Below are positions 8,621 to 19,608 of a DNA stretch of 33,422 nucleotides, piece by piece (positions within the stretch are counted from its first letter, which is position 1; the number at the start of each line of letters is the position of its first letter). The notes under the pieces were generated by a model that saw only the letters and a list, made by a program, of their open reading frames with translations, did no database searches and was not told where the DNA came from. Source of the stretch: Gemmatimonadota bacterium (GTDB lineage: Bacteria; Gemmatimonadota; Gemmatimonadetes; JACCXV01; JAHWKZ01); NCBI GenBank assembly GCA_025937815.1, contig JAICQP010000009.1:1-33422 (forward strand), in the 5' to 3' direction. Both the position numbers and the translations under genes were made by a program.

Positions 8621-9501
8621 GCGCCCCGGTTGCCGCTCCTCCGGAGGCTGGCCCCGAGACCGTCCAACGCGCCGAGGAGGTGCTGGCCGGCGCGGCCGTT
8701 CCCGCCGGGCTCGTCGACTTCCACAGCCATCTGGTGCCCGGGGTGGACGACGGCGCGCGCGATCTCGGCGAGGCGGTGCGCGGCGTGGATGCCCTGGCCG
8801 CGGAGGGAATCCGGCACGTGCTGACGACCCCGCACATCGACGCCAGCACGATCGCACGGCCGGAGCTCTTCGAGACGCAGCAGCGCGAAGTCGAGGAGGC
8901 GTGGTTCCGCGTCGTGGATGCCTGCGTCGACCGCGAGCCGCGCATGAGCTTCCATCTGGGACGGGAGATCCTCCTCGACACGGCGGCGCCGGAGCTCTCC
9001 GATCCGCGCGTCCGACTCAACGGAGGTCCGTATGTCCTGGTCGAGTTCCCTCGGCTGAACCTGCCGGCGGGCTCCGAGGACGCGGTCGGGCACATCACGG
9101 GGCTGGGATACCGGCCGGTGGTGGCCCACGTCGAGCGGTATCTGTACCAGGGGGACCCGGTGCCGTTGTGGGACGAGTGGCGACACGCCGGGGCCGCCCT
9201 ACAGGTGAACGCGGCCTCCTACGTGGGCCGCTACGGCGCGAACGCCCGTGAACTGGCCTGGCGCGCGCTCGAGCTGGGGTGGGTCGACCTGGCGGCGAGC
9301 GACTACCACGCCCGCGGGCGTCCGTGGATCACGCAGGCCCGGGAGGAGCTCCGGATGGCGGGCGGCGATGCCCAGGACGAGGCGCTGTTCGAGCGCAATC
9401 CGCGGCACCTGCTGCGCGGCGAGGAGCTGGAGTCGGTGGATCCCCTCGTGCAGCGGAGAGGCGCTTGGAGCCGGATCCGGAAGTACTTCCGCGGACGCTG
9501 A
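8617..9501 (+). CDS. cpsB: PHP-type protein tyrosine phosphatase, CpsB/YwqE family
   Basis: CpsB-type enzymes remove phosphate from the tyrosine cluster of bacterial tyrosine kinases that time polysaccharide chain export. The 294-aa protein carries the PHP metal-binding motifs [14 protein letters not shown] (34-47), TTPH (70-73), H171 in AHVERY and SDYH (228-231). The GTG start overlaps the gmd stop (GTGA) and has GGGAGGCGG upstream. An in-frame extension far into gmd is rejected. The partner kinase and chain-length regulator are not in the window. The gene ends 25 bases before the convergent export gene, which fits joint work on one exopolysaccharide. Confidence 0.92.
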   Translation: MSAPVAAPPEAGPETVQRAEEVLAGAAVPAGLVDFHSHLVPGVDDGARDLGEAVRGVDALAAEGIRHVLTTPHIDASTIARPELFETQQREVEEAWFRVVDACVDREPRMSFHLGREILLDTAAPELSDPRVRLNGGPYVLVEFPRLNLPAGSEDAVGHITGLGYRPVVAHVERYLYQGDPVPLWDEWRHAGAALQVNAASYVGRYGANARELAWRALELGWVDLAASDYHARGRPWITQAREELRMAGGDAQDEALFERNPRHLLRGEELESVDPLVQRRGAWSRIRKYFRGR

Positions 9502-9508
9502 GGATCCT

Positions 9509-9525
9509 GGGCGCGGAGAGCGCCC
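9509..9525. terminator. GC hairpin between convergent cpsB and the export gene
   Basis: GGGCGC (9509-9514) and GCGCCC (9520-9525) form a perfect 6-bp stem with a 5-base loop in the 25-base gap between two converging genes. No T-run follows on either strand, so intrinsic termination is uncertain. Confidence 0.3.
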
Positions 9526-9526
9526 G

Positions 9527-10144
9527 TCAGCGGTCGCGCGTCAACAGGATCGCCAGGCTGACCGTGCTGCTGACCATGCCGACCAGGAGCTTCCAGTTCT
9601 GGACCCACGCGCTGGCGGAGGGCACGAGGAGCTGATCGCCGGACTGCAGCCCGAGGCTTCGTACCGCGGGCGGATCGTCCATGTCGATCTCGATCTCGCT
9701 GTCGCGGCGTATGAGGATGACGCGATCGCTCTTGGCGGTGGGTGTCGGGCCGCCGGCCAGCGCCAGCGCCTCGACCAAGGACATTGTCGGATCCACGGGG
9801 TACACGCCCTCCCTGACGACCTCCCCGCTGATCAGGATCCGCCTGAGAACGATGACTGTGATAGAGGGATTGCGGAGGGTCCTGGAATATTCCTCGATCA
9901 GGTGGGTCTTCAGCACCGAGGGCGTATATCCGGTGACGTGGACCGGTCCGACCTTGGGGAGGACAGCGGTCCCGTCTTCCTGAACGAGGAACTCCCCGGT
10001 CAGATCCGGCTCACGCCAGATGCTGAGGCGGATGACGTCGCCGGGAACGAGTTTCGACTCGGGTGACTCGGTCGCGTCCTGGCCCCGCAACGCAGCCGGA
10101 AATACGATGGCCGCGAGGAGCAGCGCGCTGAGCGTTCGATGCAT
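9527..10144 (-). CDS. Polysaccharide export protein, Wza/OPX family (short form)
   Basis: OPX proteins form the channel through which capsule or exopolysaccharide leaves the cell. The 205-aa product has a signal peptide (residues 1-22, ending ALRGQ), a polysaccharide-export domain at about 30-100 (LVPGDVIRLSIWREPDLTGEF) and one SLBB domain at about 102-150 (ILISGEVVREGVYPVDPTMS). A hydrophobic segment lies at 183-201 (WKLLVGMVSSTVSLAILL). Unlike E. coli Wza it has no cysteine at all, so it cannot be a lipoprotein, and it has only one SLBB domain. The ATG at 10144 is chosen because the signal peptide starts there. An in-frame extension upstream is arginine-rich and unlikely. It is transcribed away from the Wzi-like gene. 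Confidence 0.9.
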   Translation of the reverse strand: MHRTLSALLLAAIVFPAALRGQDATESPESKLVPGDVIRLSIWREPDLTGEFLVQEDGTAVLPKVGPVHVTGYTPSVLKTHLIEEYSRTLRNPSITVIVLRRILISGEVVREGVYPVDPTMSLVEALALAGGPTPTAKSDRVILIRRDSEIEIDMDDPPAVRSLGLQSGDQLLVPSASAWVQNWKLLVGMVSSTVSLAILLTRDR

Positions 10145-10180
10145 GTCCGCTTCTTCCGTCGAGGTAGGGAGTCGCGGCCG

Positions 10181-10208
10181 AATATACAGAGGGCCAGGCG
10201 GTTGAAAA
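10181..10208 (-). promoter_or_regulatory. Putative promoter of the export protein gene
   Basis: On the minus strand TTTTCA (10203-10208) and TATATT (10181-10186) are 16 bases apart. Transcription would begin near 10174, about 30 bases before the ATG at 10144. The rest of the 169-base divergent gap (10145-10313) shows no clear promoter for the + strand gene. Confidence 0.45.
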
Positions 10209-10313
10209 GGGCGGGTCGCCGCGTACCCCGGTCCGCGTGTAGCTTTCCGCTCCGTCTCGCCGCGACCTCGAAGCCGATTTCCACTTCCAGACGACACGAC
10301 AAGGGACAGTCCG

Positions 10314-12008
10314 ATGGTCAGAGGGGTGTGTCGCAGGCTCGTGCTGCCCGCAGTGACGGCAGCGGCTCTGGCAGCCCCCGCAGAAGGGACTGCGCAGAGC
10401 CTGAGAGTCGTGCCGCTCGATCACTGGGCGTACGAGCTGGCGGACGAGCTGCTGCTGCGTCATCCCCGGCTCGGCGCAGGCCTGTGGCTCGGCAACCGGC
10501 CCTGGCGCGAAGCGGACTTTCTGGTTCTGCTCGCGCGTGCCGACAGCGCGGGGCTCGGCGAGCCCGATCGGCGCGCGGAGGCGGCGCTCGCCCTGCTGGA
10601 GCGGGCATTCCCCGCGCACGCGGGGGCCGAGCCCGAGGTGGCGATCCACAACGAGGTCTCCCTGCGGCTGGCCGCGCATGCCAGCCGCGACGATGCCGCG
10701 TTCGATCCCTCGTTCCTGGGCGTGCGCTTCGAGGAGGTGGATGGGGATCCGCCGATCCCGGCTCTCAGGGGAGTCCTCCAGCACGATTTCGCGGTTCAAT
10801 ACCGCGACCGGTTCGCGCTCGCGTGGCGCTATGCGATCGACTCGGATGTGACCGGAGATCCCACGCGCTTCCGGCAGCTCGAGGCGCGCGAGGACACGGA
10901 CTACGGGTTCGCGCTCCTGGACGCATACGCGGTGTACGGCTACGGGCCACTGCGGGTCACCGCCGGGCGCAACGAGCTATGGTTGGGGCAGGCGGGCGGA
11001 TCGACCAGCGTGTTCGTCAGCGATTCGATACCGCCGATCGATCAGCTGCGCATCGATCTGGTCACCCGGACGCTGCGCTTCACGGGAATGATCGGCCGGC
11101 TGAGCGGCGACGACCAGAACCGCTCGCTCGACGAGCGTGGAGAGACGATTCCAGGGTCGCTGCCGCCGCCGGCGAACGAGCGCCGCGATGTCGACCGGAT
11201 CTTCTACCTACACAGGGTGGACTGGCAGCCCGCCGACTACCTCCAGGTGGCGATCTCTGAGGCGGCCCTCGTGACCGGCACGGACCGCGGGCTGGACGCG
11301 CGCTATGCGAACCTACTGATGCCGTTTTTCGTGACCCAGGAGGACGAGGACGAGTCGGGTGGGGTGGACGTCAACGTCATGATCAATGCGGAGGGCGTCC
11401 TGCTCGTCCCGGGGGCGCGCATCTGGACGAACGTCTTCGTACAGGAGTTCTTCATCGACGCCGAGAAGCGCGAGAACATCGGCAACCAGATGGCGTACAA
11501 GGCAGGCGGCGAGCTGGCCGGTGACGCGCTGGGCCTTGCGGCCCTCAGCGCCGGCTTGGAGTACACTCGCGTGGACGTGTTCTCGTATCTCCACCGGGGC
11601 CTGAACACGAACCACACGCAGTTCGGAGCTCCCCTCGGGAGCTCGCTGGGCCCCGACGCCGACATGGCGCAGGCATGGATCACCTGGCGGCCGAGGCCCG
11701 ACCTGCGCCTGACCCTCGATGCGATGGCGCGCCGGGACGGAGAGCGAGGGGTGGAGACCCTCGAGAGCGTGATCGAGGCCGGGCATCCCGACTTTCCCAG
11801 CGGGGTCGTGCAACGCGAACGCCGGTTGGGGGTAGAAGCGTGGGGAATGCTGCCCGGCCATGGCGTGGAGGGAACGCTGCGGGTCAGCGCCCACGACCTG
11901 ACCGACATCGAGCACGAGCCCGGGCGCGAGGGAAGTTTCTGGACGGCCGAAGTGGGTCTGCGTGTGCGTCACGTATTCGGGAGCAGAGGAGCGGGGTCGG
12001 CGCAATGA
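10314..12008 (+). CDS. Wzi-like capsule assembly outer-membrane protein
   Basis: The 564-aa protein begins with a signal peptide (about 1-28, ending AEGTAQ). A short helical region follows (YELADELLLRHPRLGAG), then a long series of alternating strands rich in aromatic and acidic residues that suits an outer-membrane beta-barrel. Segments such as GRNELWLGQAGGSTSVFVSD, IDQLRIDLV and FYLHRVDWQPADYLQVAISE resemble the Wzi family, whose E. coli member anchors capsule at the cell surface. The protein ends with VGLRVRHVFG, a plausible last strand before a short tail. It sits opposite the Wza-like gene, which supports a capsule role. A purine-rich AAGGGA precedes the ATG. Family assignment is by pattern, so another porin-like barrel remains possible. 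Confidence 0.75.
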   Translation: MVRGVCRRLVLPAVTAAALAAPAEGTAQSLRVVPLDHWAYELADELLLRHPRLGAGLWLGNRPWREADFLVLLARADSAGLGEPDRRAEAALALLERAFPAHAGAEPEVAIHNEVSLRLAAHASRDDAAFDPSFLGVRFEEVDGDPPIPALRGVLQHDFAVQYRDRFALAWRYAIDSDVTGDPTRFRQLEAREDTDYGFALLDAYAVYGYGPLRVTAGRNELWLGQAGGSTSVFVSDSIPPIDQLRIDLVTRTLRFTGMIGRLSGDDQNRSLDERGETIPGSLPPPANERRDVDRIFYLHRVDWQPADYLQVAISEAALVTGTDRGLDARYANLLMPFFVTQEDEDESGGVDVNVMINAEGVLLVPGARIWTNVFVQEFFIDAEKRENIGNQMAYKAGGELAGDALGLAALSAGLEYTRVDVFSYLHRGLNTNHTQFGAPLGSSLGPDADMAQAWITWRPRPDLRLTLDAMARRDGERGVETLESVIEAGHPDFPSGVVQRERRLGVEAWGMLPGHGVEGTLRVSAHDLTDIEHEPGREGSFWTAEVGLRVRHVFGSRGAGSAQ

Positions 12009-12709
12009 AGTTGGAGGCCGAGCGGAACGCGCTGCCCGGGGAGCGGGGAGAACCCCGGCTGCTACCCGTCACGGACCTCGTCCGGTGGCAGGACGCGTAC
12101 GTCGTCGAATGGCATCGCGACACTCGCAGCGCGGAGACGCGGCCGGAGGATCTCGGATGGTTTCCAGGCCCGCCTTCGCCGGAGCTGGGAGCGGCGATCG
12201 GCCGCGAGCATCTGACCAACGTGCGGCTTTGGCACGAGGAAGACGAGGCTCGGCGGCCGGACGTCAACGACGACGTGATCGCCGGCGTCAAGCGCCGCAT
12301 CGACCGGCTCAACCAGCACCGAAACGACCTGATAGAAACGATCGACGAGGCCATGACGTCCGTCCTGGAAGCGGCCGGAGTCCGGCCGCGCCCGGACAGC
12401 CGGCTTCACTCGGAGACGCCGGGCGCGATCATCGATCGCCTGTCGATCCTCGCGCTCAAGATCTACCACATGCGGGAAGAGGCCGAGCGCACAGACGCCG
12501 CCGCGACCCATCGCACCGTCTGCGCGGAGCGGTTGGGCATCCTCGAACGGCAGCGGGCCGATCTGGCGGGTTGCCTGCGGGCTCTCTGCGACGAGCTCCT
12601 CTCCGGCGCGGCAACGTTCCGGACGTACCGCCAGTTCAAGATGTACAACGATCCCGAAACGAACCCCGCCGTGCGCGCGTCCCGGCGCGGGTCCGAGGCC
12701 GCGCCATGA
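12005..12709 (+). CDS. DUF4254 family protein
   Basis: The function is unknown. The 234-aa protein has the features I recall for DUF4254: LWHEEDEARR (75-84), LNQHRNDLIE (102-111), SETPGAIIDRLSILALKIYHM-type block at 136-156 and QFKMYNDPETNP (210-221). It looks wholly helical, with many charged residues and no signal peptide or membrane segment, so it is probably cytoplasmic. The ATG overlaps the stop of the Wzi-like gene (ATGA), and the next gene overlaps its own stop the same way. From memory the family often lies near glycosyltransferase or surface polysaccharide genes, which fits here. The conserved histidine and acidic residues might bind metal or substrate, but that is speculation. Confidence 0.85.
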   Translation: MKLEAERNALPGERGEPRLLPVTDLVRWQDAYVVEWHRDTRSAETRPEDLGWFPGPPSPELGAAIGREHLTNVRLWHEEDEARRPDVNDDVIAGVKRRIDRLNQHRNDLIETIDEAMTSVLEAAGVRPRPDSRLHSETPGAIIDRLSILALKIYHMREEAERTDAAATHRTVCAERLGILERQRADLAGCLRALCDELLSGAATFRTYRQFKMYNDPETNPAVRASRRGSEAAP

Positions 12710-13686
12710 GCGCGCCCAGGATCGCACACGCGGCGGTGATCGCCGCCATCGCCTCCGCGGGCCCGACGGCCTGCAATCCCCGGATCGGGGAGTTCGAGGA
12801 GCGGGGGGATCGGTACAGCGCCCAGGGGGCATATGCGGACGCACTCGTCGAGTACGAGCTGGCGCTCGAGGAAGCAGACGGCGGGGCTCCCGGAGACCTG
12901 CACATGAAGGCCGGGGCCCTGGCGCTCCGTTCGAAGAGCTTCAGCGACGCGAGCCGCCACTTCGCCGAGCTCCTCGAGGAGGATTCCTCGTACCGGGATC
13001 GCGTGGCCGCGCTATACAACCTGCATGCCCAGCGCTGGCGGGCGGCGGGCGATACGTTCGCGGCCGTCCAGGCTGTCCAGTGGCTGGTGGAGAGCGACTC
13101 GACGGTCAACCTCGGGCCGCTGTACTTCCTGCTCGGCGACGCTGCCTACGCGCGGCCCGACTACGACGCCGCGATACAGGCCTACCTGCTCGGACTTGCG
13201 CGCGCGGGAGGGCAGGCCTCGCCCGAGGTCTATGCGCGATTGGGCGAGGCGTTCGAGCGTAAACGGCAGTGCGCGACCGCCCTCGAGTACTACCAGCGGT
13301 ATCTCGAGGCGGATTCCACCGCTGCGGCCGGCAACGCGCGCTATCGCTACGGGACGTGTGCGTTCCGCATGGCGGAGCGGGCGTTCAAGGGCGAGGACTT
13401 CGACGCAGCGAGGGAGTACATCGACATCGTCATCCGCAACGGTGAGCCAGTGAGTCAGCTCGACGATGCCGAGCTCATGCTGGCGCGGATCCACGAATGG
13501 GACGGGAATCGCGAAGCCGCGATGGACGCCTACAGGCGAATAGCGTCGCGCACCCAGGGGGGCCAGTCGCGAGCCGGCCTCGAGGCGTATCGGCGGTACA
13601 AGCAACTCGAGTTCGGCCTGCCCCTGCGTTCCGCGGAGCGAGCGCGGGCCGAAGAAGAGCGGACCGCCGGCGGGGCCGACCGGTGA
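12706..13686 (+). CDS. TPR-repeat envelope protein, possible lipoprotein
   Basis: This 326-aa protein starts with a hydrophobic signal-like segment (residues about 5-22). A cysteine follows at position 23 in GPTAC, an imperfect lipobox because proline is at -3. The rest consists of tetratricopeptide-type helical pairs, for example YSAQGAYADALVEYELALEEA, DAAYARPDYDAAIQAYLLGL and RQCATALEYYQRYLEADS-like segments. It should act as a periplasmic or membrane-anchored protein-protein scaffold. It overlaps DUF4254 by ATGA and the BamD-like gene by GTGA, so the three are co-translated. The C-terminus is charged (ERARAEEERTAGGADR). No specific partner can be named from sequence. Confidence 0.8.
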   Translation: MSAPRIAHAAVIAAIASAGPTACNPRIGEFEERGDRYSAQGAYADALVEYELALEEADGGAPGDLHMKAGALALRSKSFSDASRHFAELLEEDSSYRDRVAALYNLHAQRWRAAGDTFAAVQAVQWLVESDSTVNLGPLYFLLGDAAYARPDYDAAIQAYLLGLARAGGQASPEVYARLGEAFERKRQCATALEYYQRYLEADSTAAAGNARYRYGTCAFRMAERAFKGEDFDAAREYIDIVIRNGEPVSQLDDAELMLARIHEWDGNREAAMDAYRRIASRTQGGQSRAGLEAYRRYKQLEFGLPLRSAERARAEEERTAGGADR

Positions 13687-14474
13687 GGCGCCTGAGCATC
13701 CTCCTGACGCTGGCCCTGTGGTCCGCGGGTTGCGCCTCCACACAGGAGACCACCGTCCTTCCCCCAGACGAGCAGTTCGATCGCGCGCAGCAGGAGTTCG
13801 CCGACGGAGACATCCGCGAGGCGATATCGCACTTCCAGACCTTCGCCTTCAACTATCCGCAGGACCCTCGCGTGCCCGAGGCCCGCTGGATGACCGCGCA
13901 GGGATATTACGCCGTCGAGGATTGGGCCACGGCGGCGCAGGAGTATTTCAACTACCAACGCGACTATCCGCGGGACGAGCGCGCAGCGGAAGCTCTCTTC
14001 CAGGCCGGCCGCGCGTACCAGCAGATGTCCCTGCGACCCGAGCTCGATCAGCGCGAGACCGAGCGCGCGGTGAACGCTTACGACCGCGTCATCGTCGAAT
14101 ATCCGCGCAGCGAGTTCGTGGAAGAGGCGCGGACGAGGAAGGCGCAGCTCCGCGACAAGCTCGCCGAGAAGGTGTTCCTGAACGCGGAGTTCTACTTCGA
14201 CAACGAGAACTTCTCCGCCAGCGAGATCTACCTGACCGACCTCATCGCGATGTACACCGATACCTCGTGGATTCCGGCCGGGTATGCCTTGCTGGCGCGG
14301 ACGAAGTGCCAGCAAGGGCTGGGGGACCGGGCGTCCGAGGTGTATGCCCGATTGCGGGAGAACTATCCCGATTCGCAGGCCGCCCGGGAGGTGGTGGGCG
14401 AGCTGCCGGAGCGGTGCAGGACGACGCAGGCGGCGTCCGATGGCGACGCCCCCGAGCCGACGAGCGGGCGCTGA
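13683..14474 (+). CDS. bamD: BamD-like outer-membrane assembly lipoprotein
   Basis: BamD is the essential lipoprotein partner of BamA in inserting beta-barrels into the outer membrane. The 263-aa product has a lipoprotein signal with WSAGC and acyl-cysteine C17. It then has five TPR-like units with the BamD pattern of AISHFQTFAFNYPQDPRVPEA, AAQEYFNYQRDYPRDERAAEA and a later LAEKVFLNAEFYFDNENFSA block. The length matches BamD (about 245-270 aa). The GTG start lies in the stop of the TPR gene. Because it follows a predicted outer-membrane barrel and a second TPR protein, it could be either the housekeeping BamD or a paralogue tied to capsule assembly. A YbgF/CpoB-like role is less likely. Confidence 0.8.
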   Translation: MRRLSILLTLALWSAGCASTQETTVLPPDEQFDRAQQEFADGDIREAISHFQTFAFNYPQDPRVPEARWMTAQGYYAVEDWATAAQEYFNYQRDYPRDERAAEALFQAGRAYQQMSLRPELDQRETERAVNAYDRVIVEYPRSEFVEEARTRKAQLRDKLAEKVFLNAEFYFDNENFSASEIYLTDLIAMYTDTSWIPAGYALLARTKCQQGLGDRASEVYARLRENYPDSQAAREVVGELPERCRTTQAASDGDAPEPTSGR

Positions 14475-14493
14475 GCGCCGGGGTGAGGACGGG

Positions 14494-15111
14494 GTGAGGA
14501 AGGGGATCCTGGGCGGGACGTTCAACCCGCCGCACATCGCTCACCTGATCGTGGCCCAGGAAGTGCGAGAAGCTATGGACCTCGACGCAGTCATTCTCAT
14601 CCCGACGAGCGTGCATGCGTTCAAGGGCGCGCCATCCGCCGCCCCGCGCCACCGGGCGGCGATGACGGAGCTGGCCGTCGCGGGAGATCCGGGTCTCGCC
14701 GTGGACCGGATCGAGATCCAGCGCGGCGGCGTCTCGTACACCGTAGAGACGCTGCGCGCTCTCCGCGAGCGGGAGCCCGAGACCGACTGGACGTTGATCC
14801 TCGGAGGGGACAACCTTGAGGAGCTGGCGCAGTGGCGAGAGGCCGACACCCTGCCCGAGCTGGCCAGTGTCGTGGTGACGACCCGCGCCGGCCTGGCGGC
14901 TCCGGAGCGCCTGCCGTTCGAGGGCCGCTGCACGCTCATCGACGTGCCGTCGCTGGAGGTGTCATCGACCGCCATCCGCGGGCGCGTGGCTCGCGGTCGG
15001 TCGATCCGCTACTGGGTTCCGCCAGCCGTGGAAGCGTACATCCGGGAGCACGACCTGTACCGGGAGGCCGTGCCCGCGGGGTCCATTGAAAAGGCGCCGC
15101 CCAGGGGTTAG
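14494..15111 (+). CDS. nadD: Nicotinate-nucleotide adenylyltransferase
   Basis: NadD adenylates nicotinate mononucleotide to deamido-NAD in NAD biosynthesis. The 205-aa protein has the nucleotidyltransferase motif GGTFNPPHIAHL (7-18), GGDNLEEL (104-111) and the C-terminal SSTAIR (157-162) of the HIGH/ISSTxxR superfamily, followed by a typical PPAVEAYIREHDLY. The GTG at 14494 puts the first strand directly at the N-terminus and has GGTGAGGA just upstream. It starts 19 bases after the BamD-like gene. The promoter for secA lies over its last codons. Confidence 0.93.
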   Translation: MRKGILGGTFNPPHIAHLIVAQEVREAMDLDAVILIPTSVHAFKGAPSAAPRHRAAMTELAVAGDPGLAVDRIEIQRGGVSYTVETLRALREREPETDWTLILGGDNLEELAQWREADTLPELASVVVTTRAGLAAPERLPFEGRCTLIDVPSLEVSSTAIRGRVARGRSIRYWVPPAVEAYIREHDLYREAVPAGSIEKAPPRG

Positions 15112-15114
15112 ATT
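15086..15114 (+). promoter_or_regulatory. Putative promoter of secA
   Basis: TTGAAA (15086-15091), a 17-base spacer and TAGATT (15109-15114) form a good sigma70-type match overlapping the end of nadD. Transcription would start near 15121, giving a leader of about 105 bases before the GTG. I see no convincing hairpin, small ORF or riboswitch in that leader (15112-15225). Confidence 0.5.
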
Positions 15115-15225
15115 GTTTTCCCTCTGCCGGTTGACGCCCCCCCGACCCATGCACTGGACATTCGCTAGCGGATCGGCATCTCGTCGGCGACGACGCCCGA
15201 CGATTTTTCTCGGAGAACGATAATC

Positions 15226-18357
<3,132 letters not shown>

Positions 18358-18421
18358 CGGACGTTCGTTCGCGGCGCCTCGAGCCTAACAGAATGAACTT
18401 CTCGATCGGAGGAGATCGAAC

Positions 18422-19564
18422 ATGATCGGAGTGCTCGACCGCTTGTCGGGCGGCGCCGGGATCCTGCGGCGCAAGGAGAACGCGTACCTGCCGGGGGACG
18501 ACGACGTCTACGTCCCTGCACGGCTGATCGACCAGTACGGCTTGCGGAAGGGAGACGCGGTCGAAGGCGAGGTCGGCTCGCCCCCCGGCCGGGGAAAGCT
18601 GCCGCCCCTCAAGTCGGTGACCGCCGTCAACGGCGAGCCGCCGGAAAACGCCCGTGCGCGGCCCAAGTTCGACCAGCTGCGGGCGACCCACCCGGACGAG
18701 CGGCTGACGCTCGAGATCCTCGACGAGAAGGACGCCCGAGGCGTGAACGGGGCGGGGATCACGAACCGCATCCTCGATCTCGTGGTGCCCCTCGGGAAAG
18801 GGCAGCGGGCCCTGATCGTGGCCCCGTCCAAGGCCGGCAAGACGATGCTGCTCCAGGCCGTGATGACGGGCGTGGCCGTGAACTATCCCGACGCCGAGCT
18901 CATCGTGCTGCTCGTCGACGAGCGGCCCGAGGAAGTCACGGAGATGCAGCGCATGATCGAGAAGATCGGCCGGGGCGAGACCGTCGCCTCCTCGTTCGAT
19001 TTCCCGCCCGATCGTCACGTGCAGGTGGCCGAGATGGCGCTCGAGCGTGCCCGCCGGCTGGTGGAGAGCGGCAAGGACGTGGTCCTGGTCCTGGACTCGA
19101 TCACACGCCTCGCGCGCGCCTACAACTCGATCGAGCGGTCGAGCGGCCGTACCCTCTCGGGCGGCATCGAGGCCGGGGCCCTGGAGGCCCCCAAGCGCTT
19201 CTTCGGATCGGCGCGCAAGGTGGTGGGCGATCGCGGGGGCAGCCTGACGATCATCGCGACCGCGCTGATCGATACGGGAAGCCGCGCCGACGAGGTGATC
19301 TTCGAGGAATTCAAAGGCACGGGTAACGCCGAGATCGTGCTGGCGCGGGAGCTGGCCGACCAGCGAATCTGGCCGGCGATCGACGTGACCGCGAGCGGGA
19401 CCAGGAAGGAAGAGCTGCTGTACCCGGAGGAGTATCTCCACAGACTGCAGCTGCTGCGCCGTTTCCTGTCGGACATGCGGACGACCGATGCGGCGGAATT
19501 CCTGATCGACAAGGTCAAGCACACTCGTTCGAACCAGGAGCTTCTCGACAGCATGAGCAAGTAG
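18422..19564 (+). CDS. rho: Transcription termination factor Rho, minimal form
   Basis: Rho is a hexameric RNA-dependent ATPase that ends transcription. The 380-aa protein has the OB-fold (about 1-75), Walker A APSKAGKT (134-141), LLVDERPEEVTEM and the LDSITRLARAYN and SGGIEAGALEAPKRFFGSAR motifs of the motor. It starts directly at the OB-fold, so the N-terminal helix bundle (about 50 residues in E. coli) is missing. The start is fixed by GGAGGAG seven bases before ATG, and secA ends only 64 bases upstream, leaving no room for that bundle. In the primary RNA site, residues matching E. coli F62, F64, E108 and Y110 read A12, I14, G58 and L60; the Y80 equivalent (Y30) is kept. It could be a divergent housekeeping Rho or a second copy. 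Confidence 0.93.
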   Translation: MIGVLDRLSGGAGILRRKENAYLPGDDDVYVPARLIDQYGLRKGDAVEGEVGSPPGRGKLPPLKSVTAVNGEPPENARARPKFDQLRATHPDERLTLEILDEKDARGVNGAGITNRILDLVVPLGKGQRALIVAPSKAGKTMLLQAVMTGVAVNYPDAELIVLLVDERPEEVTEMQRMIEKIGRGETVASSFDFPPDRHVQVAEMALERARRLVESGKDVVLVLDSITRLARAYNSIERSSGRTLSGGIEAGALEAPKRFFGSARKVVGDRGGSLTIIATALIDTGSRADEVIFEEFKGTGNAEIVLARELADQRIWPAIDVTASGTRKEELLYPEEYLHRLQLLRRFLSDMRTTDAAEFLIDKVKHTRSNQELLDSMSK

Positions 19565-19608
19565 CCCTGCCGCGAGGCGGGCCGGGCGACCGGACCACGG
19601 CATTCGCC

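Noticed and set aside
15131-15160. TTGACG at 15131 as the secA -35 box
   Set aside because: No acceptable -10 hexamer lies 16-19 bases downstream; the pair at 15086-15114 is much better.
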